Shown in pieces: positions 1 to 9,093 of a stretch of DNA of 28,020 nt. Made by a program: the position numbers and the translations under genes. Positions within the stretch are counted from its first letter, which is position 1, and the number at the start of each line of letters is the position of its first letter. Origin of the DNA: Olsenella uli. Its GTDB lineage: Bacteria; Actinomycetota; Coriobacteriia; Coriobacteriales; Atopobiaceae. The notes beneath the pieces were generated by a model. That model was not told where the DNA came from, did no database searches, and saw nothing but the letters and a program-made list of their open reading frames with translations. Where the stretch lies: NCBI RefSeq assembly GCF_901212655.1, contig NZ_CAAKON010000024.1:13-28032 (forward strand). The letters run 5' to 3'.

Positions 1-690
1 TTTGGGGCGTCGTGGCGCGGGCAATGACATCCCCGCAACATCACTCGAGGCACAGCTTCTTACAAAAGCCGAGGTAGATTACTTGGACATACGAATTGGC
101 CTTCCTCGAGGTCTGCCCCAACAAAGCAATCGCCCCAATTCATGGACAAAGTGGGGCTGGATCCTGCCCCGAGGATTTGTGGACCCGAGGAATGGCGCGG
201 CTGGATGCCATCCCGGACAAGCAGAGCCCGCGCGCGACGGGGCTGCATCACACCCTGGGGTGATCGTCGCTTCAAGAACGATGAGACAAGACGCCGCCCC
301 GAGATTCAAGGAGAGTCAGTCCAAGCTCTTTGTCGTTCCTTTAGTCCATTGATTAGTGCCGAGCAACATTTTGGCTGATAAATTGATGGTTCATGTGTAT
401 CTCAAACGTCATGGATGTTCATGCGGCGTTGGGCTCCGCGTTGACGAGGATGTTGTTTCTGTCCATCTCAAACGTCATGGATACTCATGGGCTCTACGCA
501 TCGGAGCGAGCCGAGGGGCACCCTCCCAAACGAAACGTCGCGCAGCCATTCCGCCAGCCCAAGACCGACTGGGCCTTGTGGAGCCGACCCTAGCGGCACG
601 TCGCATGGCCCCGCCACCAACACGGAATCAAACGAGCCTCAAGGCGCCGTCGCAAGCTCGAAGCCAGATCGCCCTGCACTTCCTCACCCA
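1..690. other. Region with no recognisable gene
   Basis: I see no reading frame here with a start, ribosome binding site and the strong GC bias at third positions that real genes in this window show. Open frames exist on both strands but look like chance frames in GC-rich DNA. The only structure I can support is a two-copy direct repeat around 399-482. The stretch may be decayed or mobile-element-scarred DNA; that is inference. Confidence 0.5.
399..482. repeat. Two-copy 18-bp direct repeat
   Basis: The 18-mer ATCTCAAACGTCATGGAT occurs at 399-416 and again at 465-482, 66 bp apart. Similarity extends a few bases on both sides (TCATG follows two bases after each copy). No gene covers it. It may be the remnant of a duplicated regulatory or mobile sequence; nothing in the sequence decides which. 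Confidence 0.7.
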
Positions 691-1010
691 GCGTAGTAGC
701 ACCGGTCCGACGCTCGGCGTGGCCTTCTTTGGCTTTTGCGGCATCGCCCGGCACTTCGTGAAGCACTACGTGAAGCTCTTCAAGAACGCCGCGATTCTCC
801 CCTCGGACCTCTTGGCGCTCGACACGGCCGTTGCCGTCTCCTCCAACTACACCTATGCCCTAAACGAGATGGCCCTCTCGGGCATCACCAACATCGCCAT
901 CGGCCTCGCCGCCTGCTCGGTCATTCGCCGCCCTCTCGGCCGGGTGCGTTGGTTCCACCGCAAACCCATGCCCAAGAGACCTGCGGGCATGCGTGTCTTC
1001 ACCAGGGCAC
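690..1010 (+). pseudogene. Coding-like fragment, unrecognised
   Basis: One forward frame in this stretch uses G or C at nearly every third position, as real genes here do, and encodes about 105 residues. They include a hydrophobic patch near 715-760 (GVAFFGFCGIA) and another near 865-925 (ALSGITNIAIGLAACSVI). No start codon with a ribosome binding site lies at its beginning. The open frame then runs on in low-quality sequence and overlaps the cold-shock gene in another frame, so it has no natural end. I read it as a truncated or decayed gene. I do not recognise the family. A short intact membrane peptide is an alternative. Confidence 0.35.
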
Positions 1011-1121
1011 GCATAATGAGCAGGGGCTTCTACCGCCGATGGACCTTTTTATGTTTCTCGGACGGGAGCTCTGTACGGTGGGGTAGACTAGTCCCCGTGA
1101 CCGCGAGGTCGCATTGGTTCC

Positions 1122-1158
1122 GCGCCGCAAGGCGCAATGTGTTGCCCCGGAGGGGCAA
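1122..1158 (+). promoter_or_regulatory. Structured 5' leader of the cold-shock gene
   Basis: Two hairpins lie in tandem just before the ribosome binding site. The first is GCGCC-GCAA-GGCGC (1122-1135), a 5-bp stem closed by a GNRA-type tetraloop. The second is TTGCCCC-GGA-CCTT-free GGGGCAA (arms 1142-1148 and 1152-1158, three-base spacer). The second ends 2 nt before the purine-rich GAAAGAAAGG ribosome binding site at 1161-1170. Cold-shock mRNAs of other bacteria are known to have structured leaders that refold with temperature; a thermosensor role here is inference. Confidence 0.45.
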
Positions 1159-1176
1159 ACGAAAGAAAGGCACGTC

Positions 1177-1383
1177 ATGGCACAGGGCACTGTTAAGTGG
1201 TTCAACCCGGACAAGGGCTACGGCTTCATCTCTCGCGAGGATGGCGACGACCTGTTCGTCCACTACTCCGAGATTCAGATGGACGGCTTCAAGACCCTGG
1301 ACGAGGGCCAGGCTGTTGAGTTCGACATCACGACCGGCCAGAACGGCAAGCTCCAGGCCTCCAACGTCCGTAAGTTCGCCTAA
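1177..1383 (+). CDS. Cold-shock protein, CspA family
   Basis: A 68-residue single cold-shock domain, the usual length for the family. It begins [20 protein letters not shown], carrying the RNP1-type KGYGFI motif (about residues 13-18), followed by the RNP2-type LFVHYSEI (about 27-34), the two aromatic strands that bind single-stranded RNA or DNA. Family members act as cytoplasmic RNA chaperones that melt structure and help translation or growth at low temperature. The ATG at 1177 is chosen because GAAAGAAAGG lies 6 nt upstream; an in-frame upstream ATG (1114) would add residues foreign to the family. It is monocistronic, with a structured leader and a strong terminator directly after it. Confidence 0.95.
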   Translation: MAQGTVKWFNPDKGYGFISREDGDDLFVHYSEIQMDGFKTLDEGQAVEFDITTGQNGKLQASNVRKFA

Positions 1384-1408
1384 GTCCGACTTACATACGC
1401 TTGGACAA

Positions 1409-1441
1409 GGGAGGGGTACCCACGGGTATCCCTCCCTTTTT
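1409..1441 (+). terminator. Rho-independent terminator of the csp gene
   Basis: A 12-bp stem (arms 1409-1420 and 1425-1436, one G-U pair, loop CACG) is followed at once by five T residues at 1437-1441. It lies 25 nt after the stop codon of the cold-shock gene. Confidence 0.92.
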
Positions 1442-1530
1442 ATGTGAACTCCTCATGTTTGCGGGTGCCCACACGTAAGGTGCGCCCCTTTGGGGAGCGC
1501 CGCATCGACAGCCGGGAAGGCCGACATCCG

Positions 1531-1552
1531 AGAAAGCCCGCCCAAGGCGGGC
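1531..1552 (-). terminator. Possible terminator for addA
   Basis: Read leftward, GCCCGCC-TTG-GGCGGGC (1552 to 1536) is followed by TTTCT. The stem is strong but only 7 bp and the T-run is short, and it lies about 150 nt after the addA stop. It is the best candidate end for the addBA transcript. Confidence 0.45.
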
Positions 1553-1603
1553 ACGCAGGCGTCACCACCGTTTGGGCCGCCTGCGCCCCCCTTGCATGGG
1601 CGC

Positions 1604-1645
1604 CCTCGTGCGGACGTCCTCGTGCGGACGCCCTCGTGCGGGCGC
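1604..1645. repeat. Three tandem 14-bp repeats
   Basis: CCTCGTGCGGACGT (1604-1617), CCTCGTGCGGACGC (1618-1631) and CCTCGTGCGGGCGC (1632-1645) lie head to tail between the csp terminator and the end of addA, directly next to the 41-bp duplication. Confidence 0.85.
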
Positions 1646-1721
1646 CCCCCATCTTTCTAGAAGCGATGCCGCATGACGACGGGCGCCCCCCATCTTTCTA
1701 GAAGCGATACCGCATGACGAC
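1640..1721. repeat. 41-bp tandem duplication of the addA 3' end
   Basis: 1640-1680 and 1681-1721 are identical except for one base (1708/1709 region, G versus A). The unit contains the last codons and the stop codon of addA, so a second copy of the gene's final residues plus stop lies immediately beyond the true end. Replication slippage is the simplest origin. Confidence 0.9.
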
Positions 1722-4700
1722 GGGCTCCCCCGTCTCGTCCTCGAGCTCGACGCACACGAAGGCGCAGGTCACCTTTCCGTAGCCCATGCGTTTGAGCACG
1801 TAGGCGTAGAAGCGCGCCTGCAGCTCGTGCCGCGCGCGAATCTGCGAAAGCGTGAGCCCCTGGTCGCCCGTCTTGTAGTCCACGAGCAACGCCTCGGGGA
1901 CCTCCCCGGACGAGGGTAGGGCATCACACGCCAGCAGGTCGATGGCACCCTCGAGGTTCTCGCCCAGAGCTGATGGCGCCTCCAAGAAGAACGGAACCTC
2001 CGCGCGAACGAGCGTATGCGAGAGCACCTCCCGGCGAAGGATGCTCCTTCCCCATCGCCCTAAGGCCGCAGTGAGTCTCGGAAGGTCGCGACGGGTGACG
2101 CCGTAGTTCCTGGCGACGATGCCCATGCGGGTCTCGTCGGGCACCTCGCCCGTCTCGACCATGTAGCGCGCGAGCTCGTGGAAGGCCGAGCCCAGGCTTG
2201 TTGCGCGGTCTGCGTCGTCAAGGTCCGCCGCCTCGCCGTCATCCTCCGTGAGCGGAACCTGAGTCGGGAGCGAAGCGGCCGCCTTTCGCCCCTCCACGGC
2301 GGGCACGGGACATGCGGGCACGCCAGAGCCCGTCTCCCCTGGGTGAGGCGCCTCGGGCTGCGGAAGCTCCAGCACGTCTTCCAGACCAAGGCCCAGCGCG
2401 CCCGAAGCCAATGCCTGGTGTGCCGAGGAGTAGCTGAACACCCCCTCGCGCGGGCGCCAGGAAGTGAGCTCGTCTGTTGAAGTGGCGTCCGCCGCGCCGT
2501 CAGGAATCAGGAATGTGCGCTCGGCCGCGGCGTCGTCATACGAGTAACCAGCCGCGCCCCCGCGCGCACAGGCGCGCGTGGCATCGCAGTCCGGCAGCGT
2601 TGAGCCCGAATCCACCTCGACCACGCCCTCTGCCTGGAGCGTGAGGTCAACGCAGCGCACGAGTCCCAGCGCCGCGCCGCCGTAGTCGAAGCTGTCCTCG
2701 CCCGAGTGCGGGCGCTCCGGGAAGAGGCCGGCCGCCACCTGCTCCGTCATGGCAGGAGAGAGACCTCCCTTTGAGCGCTCGGATGCGTTCAGCGCCAGAA
2801 TCACACACTCACGCGCCCTCGTGAGGGCAACGTAGAGCAGCCTGCCGTCCTCGCGTCCCTCGGCCTCCCGATGCTCGGTCTCCATGAGGCAGCGCCACTC
2901 CAGGGGACTGGAGCATTCCCGCGGCTCCGTGGGCGTGTCCTCGCCCAAGTCTGGGCATGAGAAAACCTTGGGCGCAAGGGAGAGCACCACGCGGTCCCCC
3001 TCGCGGCGGGAGAGCAGGCGCGGCGAGGGACGGCTCGCCTCGGAGCCGCAGCAACCCACCACGGCCACCACGCGAAACTCAAGGCCCTTGGAGGCATGGG
3101 CCGTCATGAGGCTCACGGCGTCCAGGCCCTCGCCCGAGAGCGAGGCGGGACCCTCCTTGGCCGCATCGAGCCAGCGGGAGAACTCGTCTGCGGCGCGGAT
3201 GGCGTCAAGGCCGTCCGGCTCGGACAACTCGCGCACGTGCCTCACGGCCGAGAGCAGGTTGGCCGCGACGGCGCGGCCGGCCACCCCCTCGTCCTCGAGG
3301 CGCGAGAGCCATCCGCTCTCCCGCAGGGCCATGAGGCAGACGTCGGCTACGGGCAGCTTGCCCACGCGAGACCAGGCGCGGCCAAGCACGCGGCGGGCAT
3401 GCGCGAGGCGCTCCGAGGCTCCAACAGGTCCAAAGTCGGGCACGTCGGCACGGGCGCCGGGATAGATCCTGCGCTTTGCCGGTGCATCGAGCTGCTCCTG
3501 GGGCTTGGTGGCCAGCAGCAGCATGTCATTGGCGTCGAGCGCGAACATGGGGCTCTCGAGCACCGGGAACAGGCCGCTCTTGGTGTCGCGCGGGTTCGCG
3601 AGCGCCCGTACCAGGGCGAGCACCGTGCGCACCTCCGGGGCCCGGGAGAAGGTAGATCCGCCCACCACGACGCTCTCCAGCCCCCGCTCGCGCAGGGCCC
3701 GGATGTAGAGGTCCGCCTCGCCCAGGCTCCGCATGAGCACGGCCATGTCGTGCGCGGCCACGCCCGTCTCGCGTATGCGCGCGAGACGGTCTGCGAGCTG
3801 CGCCGCCGCAACCTGCGAGCGCAGCGGCTTGGGCACGGGCCTCTTGCCCATGCGGTGGGCGCGCGTGAGCTCAACCACCACGCGAGGGTGGCTCCGCTCC
3901 GGGAAGCTCCCGTTAGGGCGCTGCTTGGCCTTGAGGTCCATGAACGCGGGCACGATGCCCGTGTCGCCGCACACGCGCGCCACGAAGCGCAGGATGGCGT
4001 CGTTGCTCCTGAAGTTGTAGTCGAGCCGCACGGTGCCGGCCTCGCCCACCTCGGCGCCGCGGTCCTCGAACACGCCCACATCCGCCCCGCGGAAGCCGTA
4101 GATGGCCTGCTGGGCATCGCCCACCGTGGTGAGGTGGCACGCGCCCTCGCCCGAGAGGCCCTTGACCATGCTGACCTGCTGTCCGTTGGTGTCCTGGAAC
4201 TCGTCGACCATCACAAGGCGGAACTTGTTCGCATAGCGCGCGGCGATGTCCGGGTGCTCGCGGAAGGCCTGGGCCACCAATTGCAGCAAATCGTCGTTGT
4301 CCAAGACGCCCATCGAGCGCTTGGCCTCGGCATATATGCCGTCAATGCGTCGCGAGAGGTCCATGAGCGGACCTTCGAGCCCCTGCGCCGCGGCCAGGGA
4401 CACCTCGCCCCTCGCGGCGTCGAGGAGCCTGCGGACCTCCTTGTAGAAGTCGACGACGGCCTTTGCCCGCCACTTCCTGCCGTCGGGCCCCTCGAGCGTA
4501 TCAAGCAGCCGCCGTGCCTCCTCCCCCGTGCGCTTGCCAGGCGCCAGCTCAAAGAAACCCCTCAGCCTATCGCGCGAGGCAGCTAGCTTCTCGAGCTCGT
4601 CGGGGTACTTGGAATCGCAGGCGCACAGCGCCTCGTAGGCATCGAGCAGGGCACGCAGGGCGCCCTCGACATCGATGCGCGCCGGAACGAACTCAAGCGA

Positions 4701-5279
4701 GTCGAGCCCGCGCTCGGCCGAGGCCGCCTTGTCGCGCAGGGCGGAGACGAGAGCGAGGACGTCTGCCCTTCCACCGGAGCCATATTCGCGAAAGAGCGCG
4801 TCCAGGCCCGGGTCCCCCTCGAGCTCGGCGAGGGCCCGCTCTGCCGCCTCGGCGCGCATGACGAGCGCCTGCTGCTCGCCAATCATGGAAAACTCGGGGT
4901 CAAGCCCCAGGTCGAGCGAATTCGTGCGCAGGATGCGCGCACACATGTGGTGGATGGTGCTCACCCAGGCGGAATCGACCTTGAGCGCCTCCTCAGCAAG
5001 GCCCGCCTCACGAAGGGCGCCGCGCACGCGCTCCTTGATCTCGCCGGCGGCCTTCTCCGTGAAGGTGATGATGAGCGCCTGGTCCAGACTGTCGAGGAAC
5101 GGCCTGCCGCCCTCGCCGGACCCCGGGCAGAGGGCCCACACGATGCGGCGGGTCAGGGTGAACGTCTTGCCAGAGCCGGCGCCGGCCGCCACGAAGACGG
5201 GGCGGTCGAGCGTGGTCACGATGTCGCGTTGCTCGGGCAGAAGGCCCTCCAGCAACCCGGTTGGGTCAACGGCAGCCAT
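1698..5279 (-). CDS. addA: AddA-type helicase-nuclease subunit (UvrD/RecB family)
   Basis: 1,193 residues, close to the usual AddA length. Superfamily 1 helicase motifs are intact: Walker A AAGAGSGKT (31-39), Walker B VDEFQDT (358-364), motif III GDAQQAIYGFRGAD (387-400), motif V with TAHASKGLEF (726-735) and motif VI LLYVALTRARE (814-824). A C-terminal RecB-like nuclease follows, with LGSAFHELARY and the catalytic VDYKTGD around 1133-1139. With AddB it should unwind and resect double-strand DNA ends for RecA loading, in the cytoplasm. The start ATG immediately follows the addB stop (TAGATG), with AGGAGG inside the addB end, so the two are translationally coupled. The gene's last bases are tandemly duplicated downstream. 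Confidence 0.93.
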   Translation of the reverse strand: MAAVDPTGLLEGLLPEQRDIVTTLDRPVFVAAGAGSGKTFTLTRRIVWALCPGSGEGGRPFLDSLDQALIITFTEKAAGEIKERVRGALREAGLAEEALKVDSAWVSTIHHMCARILRTNSLDLGLDPEFSMIGEQQALVMRAEAAERALAELEGDPGLDALFREYGSGGRADVLALVSALRDKAASAERGLDSLEFVPARIDVEGALRALLDAYEALCACDSKYPDELEKLAASRDRLRGFFELAPGKRTGEEARRLLDTLEGPDGRKWRAKAVVDFYKEVRRLLDAARGEVSLAAAQGLEGPLMDLSRRIDGIYAEAKRSMGVLDNDDLLQLVAQAFREHPDIAARYANKFRLVMVDEFQDTNGQQVSMVKGLSGEGACHLTTVGDAQQAIYGFRGADVGVFEDRGAEVGEAGTVRLDYNFRSNDAILRFVARVCGDTGIVPAFMDLKAKQRPNGSFPERSHPRVVVELTRAHRMGKRPVPKPLRSQVAAAQLADRLARIRETGVAAHDMAVLMRSLGEADLYIRALRERGLESVVVGGSTFSRAPEVRTVLALVRALANPRDTKSGLFPVLESPMFALDANDMLLLATKPQEQLDAPAKRRIYPGARADVPDFGPVGASERLAHARRVLGRAWSRVGKLPVADVCLMALRESGWLSRLEDEGVAGRAVAANLLSAVRHVRELSEPDGLDAIRAADEFSRWLDAAKEGPASLSGEGLDAVSLMTAHASKGLEFRVVAVVGCCGSEASRPSPRLLSRREGDRVVLSLAPKVFSCPDLGEDTPTEPRECSSPLEWRCLMETEHREAEGREDGRLLYVALTRARECVILALNASERSKGGLSPAMTEQVAAGLFPERPHSGEDSFDYGGAALGLVRCVDLTLQAEGVVEVDSGSTLPDCDATRACARGGAAGYSYDDAAAERTFLIPDGAADATSTDELTSWRPREGVFSYSSAHQALASGALGLGLEDVLELPQPEAPHPGETGSGVPACPVPAVEGRKAAASLPTQVPLTEDDGEAADLDDADRATSLGSAFHELARYMVETGEVPDETRMGIVARNYGVTRRDLPRLTAALGRWGRSILRREVLSHTLVRAEVPFFLEAPSALGENLEGAIDLLACDALPSSGEVPEALLVDYKTGDQGLTLSQIRARHELQARFYAYVLKRMGYGKVTCAFVCVELEDETGEPVVMRYRF

Positions 5280-8200
5280 CTACGATAGCCTCCTCTCGCA
5301 GTCCAGAACCGGACACCAGTTGCAGGCGTCCTTCGCAATCGGGCGGGCGTCGATGACACCCGCGCGCATGTCGTCGATTGCCTCGGCAATCTTCTCCTCG
5401 GTACGGTCGAGCAGCTCATCGAAGGTGCGAGCGCCCGGCACCGGCAGGCTCACGCGCTCCACCTCGGAGGCCCTGAGGTCTCTCGCCGCCCATACGGCAT
5501 CAATGTCGCGGGCGCTCACGGCTCCCGCTATCTGGTGGTTGCCGCGAGTGCCAAGGTATACGGCGCCCACGACCTCGACCCCGCTGCCGCGCAAGAGGTT
5601 TCGGGCCACGCTCGCATAGACGAGCGTCTGGACGCGCCGCGGCAGCCTAAAGCCGGCGGCAAAGTCCTGCTCGCCGCGTGGACTCAGCGCATACTCCTCG
5701 AACAGCGAGCTCTTGTGCTTGTAGTCGATGACAAGCGCCTGGCCACGCTCGTTGACGTCGATGCGGTCTATCGTGCCCACAAGGTCTGCCCCGGCGTAGG
5801 TTGCCGCAAGGCCCGAGGTGCCGCCGAAGCGCCCCTCGAACAAGCGGGGCTCGAAGCCCTTGAAGCGGGTCGACTCGTAGGCGAGTGTGTCCACCAAATC
5901 TCGCTTGAGCTCGTCTAGCTTGCGCTGCTCGGCCTGGCCATGTGGAATAAGCGCCTGCTTGGAGCGCACGTTTCCCTCAAGCCTCTGGTGCTCGAGGTGC
6001 TCGTCGAACTCCGCCACCAGCATGTCCGTGGCCTTGGCAAGCGTGTCCTCGTCCACACGAGAGCCCGGAACCCGCACGGACGGGTCAAACCAGAACAGCG
6101 ACCCCTCCGGGCGTTCGGCGGCGTCCTCGCCCACGAGCCCCGCCTTCCTCGACGCGGCGAGGAACAGGTCGCGATGCGTCACCTCCAGCACGCGGTGGGC
6201 AAAGGTGCCCATCTCCATGTTGGAGAACCCGGCGTCGCAGTCATCAAGCCCAAGGCGACGCAGGGTGAACCACTTGTAGGGGCACTCGAGGTAGCTTTCG
6301 ATCTGAGACGCCGAGAGCGAGGGGCGCCCCTCGGGGAGTTCCGCCTGGCCATCGCGCGGCACCACGACGAGCCGGCGCAGCGCCTCATTGAGCCGACCGG
6401 CGGCCGCAGCCCCCGGAACCCTGCGAAGCGGCGTGCGCGCGCCGGTAGCGCTGAGGTTCTCCTCAACCAGGCCCTCGTCGCGCTTGGAGGCGGCGTCGGG
6501 GCGCAGCAGCGGCACCTCGTCACCGTCAACCTCCTCCGTGGCATAGCAAGCCAGGACCTCCGAGAGCATGACCGCCGGGAAGGTCTCCGAGGCACGCTCG
6601 TCACGCGCCGGGCGCACGAGGGCAAGCTCGGAGCGCGGCGCGCGCACCGCGGCGGCAAAGGCGGCTCGCGCCAGCTGGAGCCCGTCTGCGGCAACGTCGA
6701 CACCCGTATGGGCAAGCAGCTCGTCCAGAGCCCCGTCGGCTACGGAAATGGATGAAGACGCCGCATCGAGCCCCAGGTAGACAAGGACATCCGCAGACAT
6801 GGGCGGCAACGCGGCGGTAGCCTTAGAGGACACGATGAGCACCTCGCAGGCGGCCTCAGGCGCCGTGAGCTCCACGCGCCACGACGCGCGCACGCGATCG
6901 AGCGACATCGCGGCAAGGTCCACGAGCTCGGTGAGGCTTACGCCGTCCTTCCCAAGGGCGACGCCCGCATCCTTGAGCGCGCGCCCGGCGGCGCAAATGG
7001 CCTGAAGCGCCGCGGCGTCCTCCAAGGCAGACAGCACCTCCTCGGTGGGCGCGGGCTGGGTGGGAACGTCTTGAGTGGAGACGTCCGCGCCCGCAGGAGC
7101 GGCAGAGCCGGACGGTCCATTGGACGCACGGCCGGACGCATCTGTAGGCGCACCGTTGGCCCCCTCAGACGAGGCCCGCTCCTCAAGCCCCGCAGAGAGC
7201 CTCGTTGCCGCCGCGGCGATGTGGCCGCTCATGAGCTCGCGCACGCATGCCGCCAGGGCAGGCGAGGTGGCAGACGGATTCGTGAGGGTCTTGAGCACGG
7301 CCGCGGGCGTGAGGATGCGGTTGCCGCGCCAGTTGGCGTCGCGTCCCCACACACGCTCGACGCTCATGCCGCCCACGTTTGCGAGGAGGAAGTCGGAGAT
7401 GTCTCGAGGCGGCCACCAGCTCATGTCCGGCAGGGGCTCGGCTGGGTCCTTGGGGCTGGAGGCATCGAGCTCGACCAGGCGAGCGACCTCCCCTGCGAGG
7501 CGCAAGAAGCCGGCGCCCACCCTCGTCTTGGCGGCGGTGCACCCCAACTGGGCCCGCACGGAGATGCCCCGGGCGCGGAGCTTGGGAGCGATGCCCTTCC
7601 ACGCCCGGCGCACATCCGGCACCACGAGAACTACCCGGCTCGCACCCTCTGAGGTGCGCTCCACCACGTACCGGCACACGGCCTCGTCAACCGCGAGCGG
7701 GCCCGCAGGCTCAAGCAGCCGTACGGCACCTGTGGGCAGGATGCCCTTGCCCTCGCGCACACGAAAGAGCCTATCGAGAAGACGCTGAAGCTCGGGAGCC
7801 CTCGTGCCGGGACCGTCGACCAAGCCCGCCGCGTCGCCGCCAGCCATAGTCCCTTCCTCGCCCGCGTCGTCGGCGGCAGGCACAGAATCGCACGCGACCT
7901 CAATACCTCGCCCGCTCGCCGTCTCGGCGAGCTCGGCCACCATGCGGCGCACCTCGGCAGAGGCGGGTCCCCCGTCATCTCTTGCCAGAACATCCACGGA
8001 GGTGACCTTGCCAAGGGCGACGGCAAACTCGCGCGTGGCACGCGGCATCTCGCCAAAGCCCAGCAGCAGGCAGGCTGGCAAGCTGGCGTGCTGGTTGGCC
8101 ATGCTGCCGGGGAGGAGCGCCAGCGCCTCGCAGGGCTCAACAAGCCCGCGGCGAACAAGCTCTCCGCCGTAGGCCTCGACAAGCTCGACGGCGCGTCGCT

Positions 8201-8612
8201 CGCCCTGCGTAAGACCTGGGCGCTCGCTCTCGGGAGGAAGCCATGGCAGGGCACGCTGCGCCAGCTGGCAAAGCACCCCCGCCGTGCCGCTCCCCCTGTC
8301 AAGCGGGGCAACCTCGGGCTCCGCGGAAAGCAGGCGTGCCATCATCACGGCACGCTGGGGAGGCGTCACGAGGGCACGGCCGTCTCCATAGAGTGCCCAG
8401 CGCAGCCGCAGCCAGGTCTCGGGCGTCGCGCACTCGACCCCCAGGGCAAGCTCGGGATTCCGCGCCAGGGCACGCTGCAGCTCGAGGGAGAGGGAGAGCG
8501 AGGGACACAGCACGAGCACGCGGCCGCCCGCACGCACGGCATCGCGTATCAGCCGAACGGCAGATGGCCCCACCAGCAGCTCTTCAGACGTACTCGCGAT
8601 GTGCAGCGCCAT
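5280..8612 (-). CDS. addB: AddB-type helicase-nuclease subunit
   Basis: 1,110 residues, partner of the abutting AddA. The C-terminal half has the nuclease features: ALVIDYKHKSS with catalytic D963 and K965, and a likely 4Fe-4S 'iron staple' from C777 (YLECPYKWF) plus C1097, C1100 and C1105 (CNWCPVLDC), the arrangement known for AddB. The N-terminus (MALHIASTSEELLVGPSAV) lacks a Walker A GxGK[ST] loop and I see no other one, so this subunit probably does not hydrolyse ATP and serves as scaffold, recognition-hotspot reader and second nuclease. A purine stretch GGGAGAG precedes the ATG. Residues ~480-530 (coordinates near 7050-7170) form a Gly/Ala/Pro/Thr-rich linker. Assignment rests on nuclease motifs and gene order. 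Confidence 0.88.
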   Translation of the reverse strand: MALHIASTSEELLVGPSAVRLIRDAVRAGGRVLVLCPSLSLSLELQRALARNPELALGVECATPETWLRLRWALYGDGRALVTPPQRAVMMARLLSAEPEVAPLDRGSGTAGVLCQLAQRALPWLPPESERPGLTQGERRAVELVEAYGGELVRRGLVEPCEALALLPGSMANQHASLPACLLLGFGEMPRATREFAVALGKVTSVDVLARDDGGPASAEVRRMVAELAETASGRGIEVACDSVPAADDAGEEGTMAGGDAAGLVDGPGTRAPELQRLLDRLFRVREGKGILPTGAVRLLEPAGPLAVDEAVCRYVVERTSEGASRVVLVVPDVRRAWKGIAPKLRARGISVRAQLGCTAAKTRVGAGFLRLAGEVARLVELDASSPKDPAEPLPDMSWWPPRDISDFLLANVGGMSVERVWGRDANWRGNRILTPAAVLKTLTNPSATSPALAACVRELMSGHIAAAATRLSAGLEERASSEGANGAPTDASGRASNGPSGSAAPAGADVSTQDVPTQPAPTEEVLSALEDAAALQAICAAGRALKDAGVALGKDGVSLTELVDLAAMSLDRVRASWRVELTAPEAACEVLIVSSKATAALPPMSADVLVYLGLDAASSSISVADGALDELLAHTGVDVAADGLQLARAAFAAAVRAPRSELALVRPARDERASETFPAVMLSEVLACYATEEVDGDEVPLLRPDAASKRDEGLVEENLSATGARTPLRRVPGAAAAGRLNEALRRLVVVPRDGQAELPEGRPSLSASQIESYLECPYKWFTLRRLGLDDCDAGFSNMEMGTFAHRVLEVTHRDLFLAASRKAGLVGEDAAERPEGSLFWFDPSVRVPGSRVDEDTLAKATDMLVAEFDEHLEHQRLEGNVRSKQALIPHGQAEQRKLDELKRDLVDTLAYESTRFKGFEPRLFEGRFGGTSGLAATYAGADLVGTIDRIDVNERGQALVIDYKHKSSLFEEYALSPRGEQDFAAGFRLPRRVQTLVYASVARNLLRGSGVEVVGAVYLGTRGNHQIAGAVSARDIDAVWAARDLRASEVERVSLPVPGARTFDELLDRTEEKIAEAIDDMRAGVIDARPIAKDACNWCPVLDCERRLS

Positions 8613-8717
8613 GGCTCTCCCGTCGTCGCACAGCCCAGGGCCTCGCCAGCCGGCAAGGCCCCCACTTCAATGGATTCGATGGTACCGCGCATTCCGGACA
8701 ATAAGTTTTGGACAAAG

Positions 8718-8750
8718 GCCTTTGCCCGATCCGCTCGGCTGGGCAAAGGC
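8718..8750 (-). terminator. 10-bp inverted repeat between regulator and addB
   Basis: GCCTTTGCCC (8718-8727) and GGGCAAAGGC (8741-8750) form a perfect 10-bp stem with a 13-nt loop, 11 nt beyond the stop of the TrpR-like gene. The T-content after the stem on the minus strand is weak (CTTTGTCC), so it may be a partial terminator or attenuator before addB rather than a strong stop. Confidence 0.45.
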
Positions 8751-8760
8751 TATACCTGCC

Positions 8761-9060
8761 CTACTCGGCACTCTCCATGCGGTCGAGGACGCCGCGATAG
8801 CCGCCAACGGCGCCGTTCAGGCACTTCGAGACGCGGCTCACCGTCGTGGATGAGGCGCCCGTCCGTTGTTGAACCGCAAGATAGGGCTCCCCCGCATCGA
8901 GCAGGCGAGCGACCTCAAGGCGTTGCGAAAGGTCCTCGATCTCGCGCGGGGTGCACAGGTCGAGCAACAGGGCCGAGGCCTCCTCGGCCGTCTCTATCTG
9001 CGCCAACGCCTTCGCCAGCACCTGAGCCGACTCCGAAGCCATGACCTCTCGCGCGTCCAT
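8761..9060 (-). CDS. YerC/YecD-type TrpR-like regulator
   Basis: 99 residues, the family's normal size. The body LLLDLCTPREIEDLSQRLEVARLLDAGEPYLAVQQRTGASSTTVSRVSKCL matches the all-helical TrpR-like fold: 'CTPREIEDLSQR' (about 37-48) is the hallmark of YerC/YecD proteins, and 'QRTGASSTTVSRVSKCL' (about 66-82) is the recognition helix-turn-helix. It should bind DNA as a dimer in the cytoplasm; its target and any ligand are unknown. The ATG at 9060 is preferred over an upstream one because GGGGAGG sits 4 nt before it. A perfect dyad (9094-9113) lies 34 bp upstream and could be its own operator. Confidence 0.85.
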   Translation of the reverse strand: MDAREVMASESAQVLAKALAQIETAEEASALLLDLCTPREIEDLSQRLEVARLLDAGEPYLAVQQRTGASSTTVSRVSKCLNGAVGGYRGVLDRMESAE

Positions 9061-9093
9061 CACGCCTCCCCGCTCTCCCCTATCGACGCTCGT

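Noticed and set aside
3096..4586. Long forward open frame of 496 codons
   Set aside because: It lies antisense to addA and exists because of GC-rich codon bias; no ribosome binding site and the composition is Arg/His/Gly-rich as in shadow frames.
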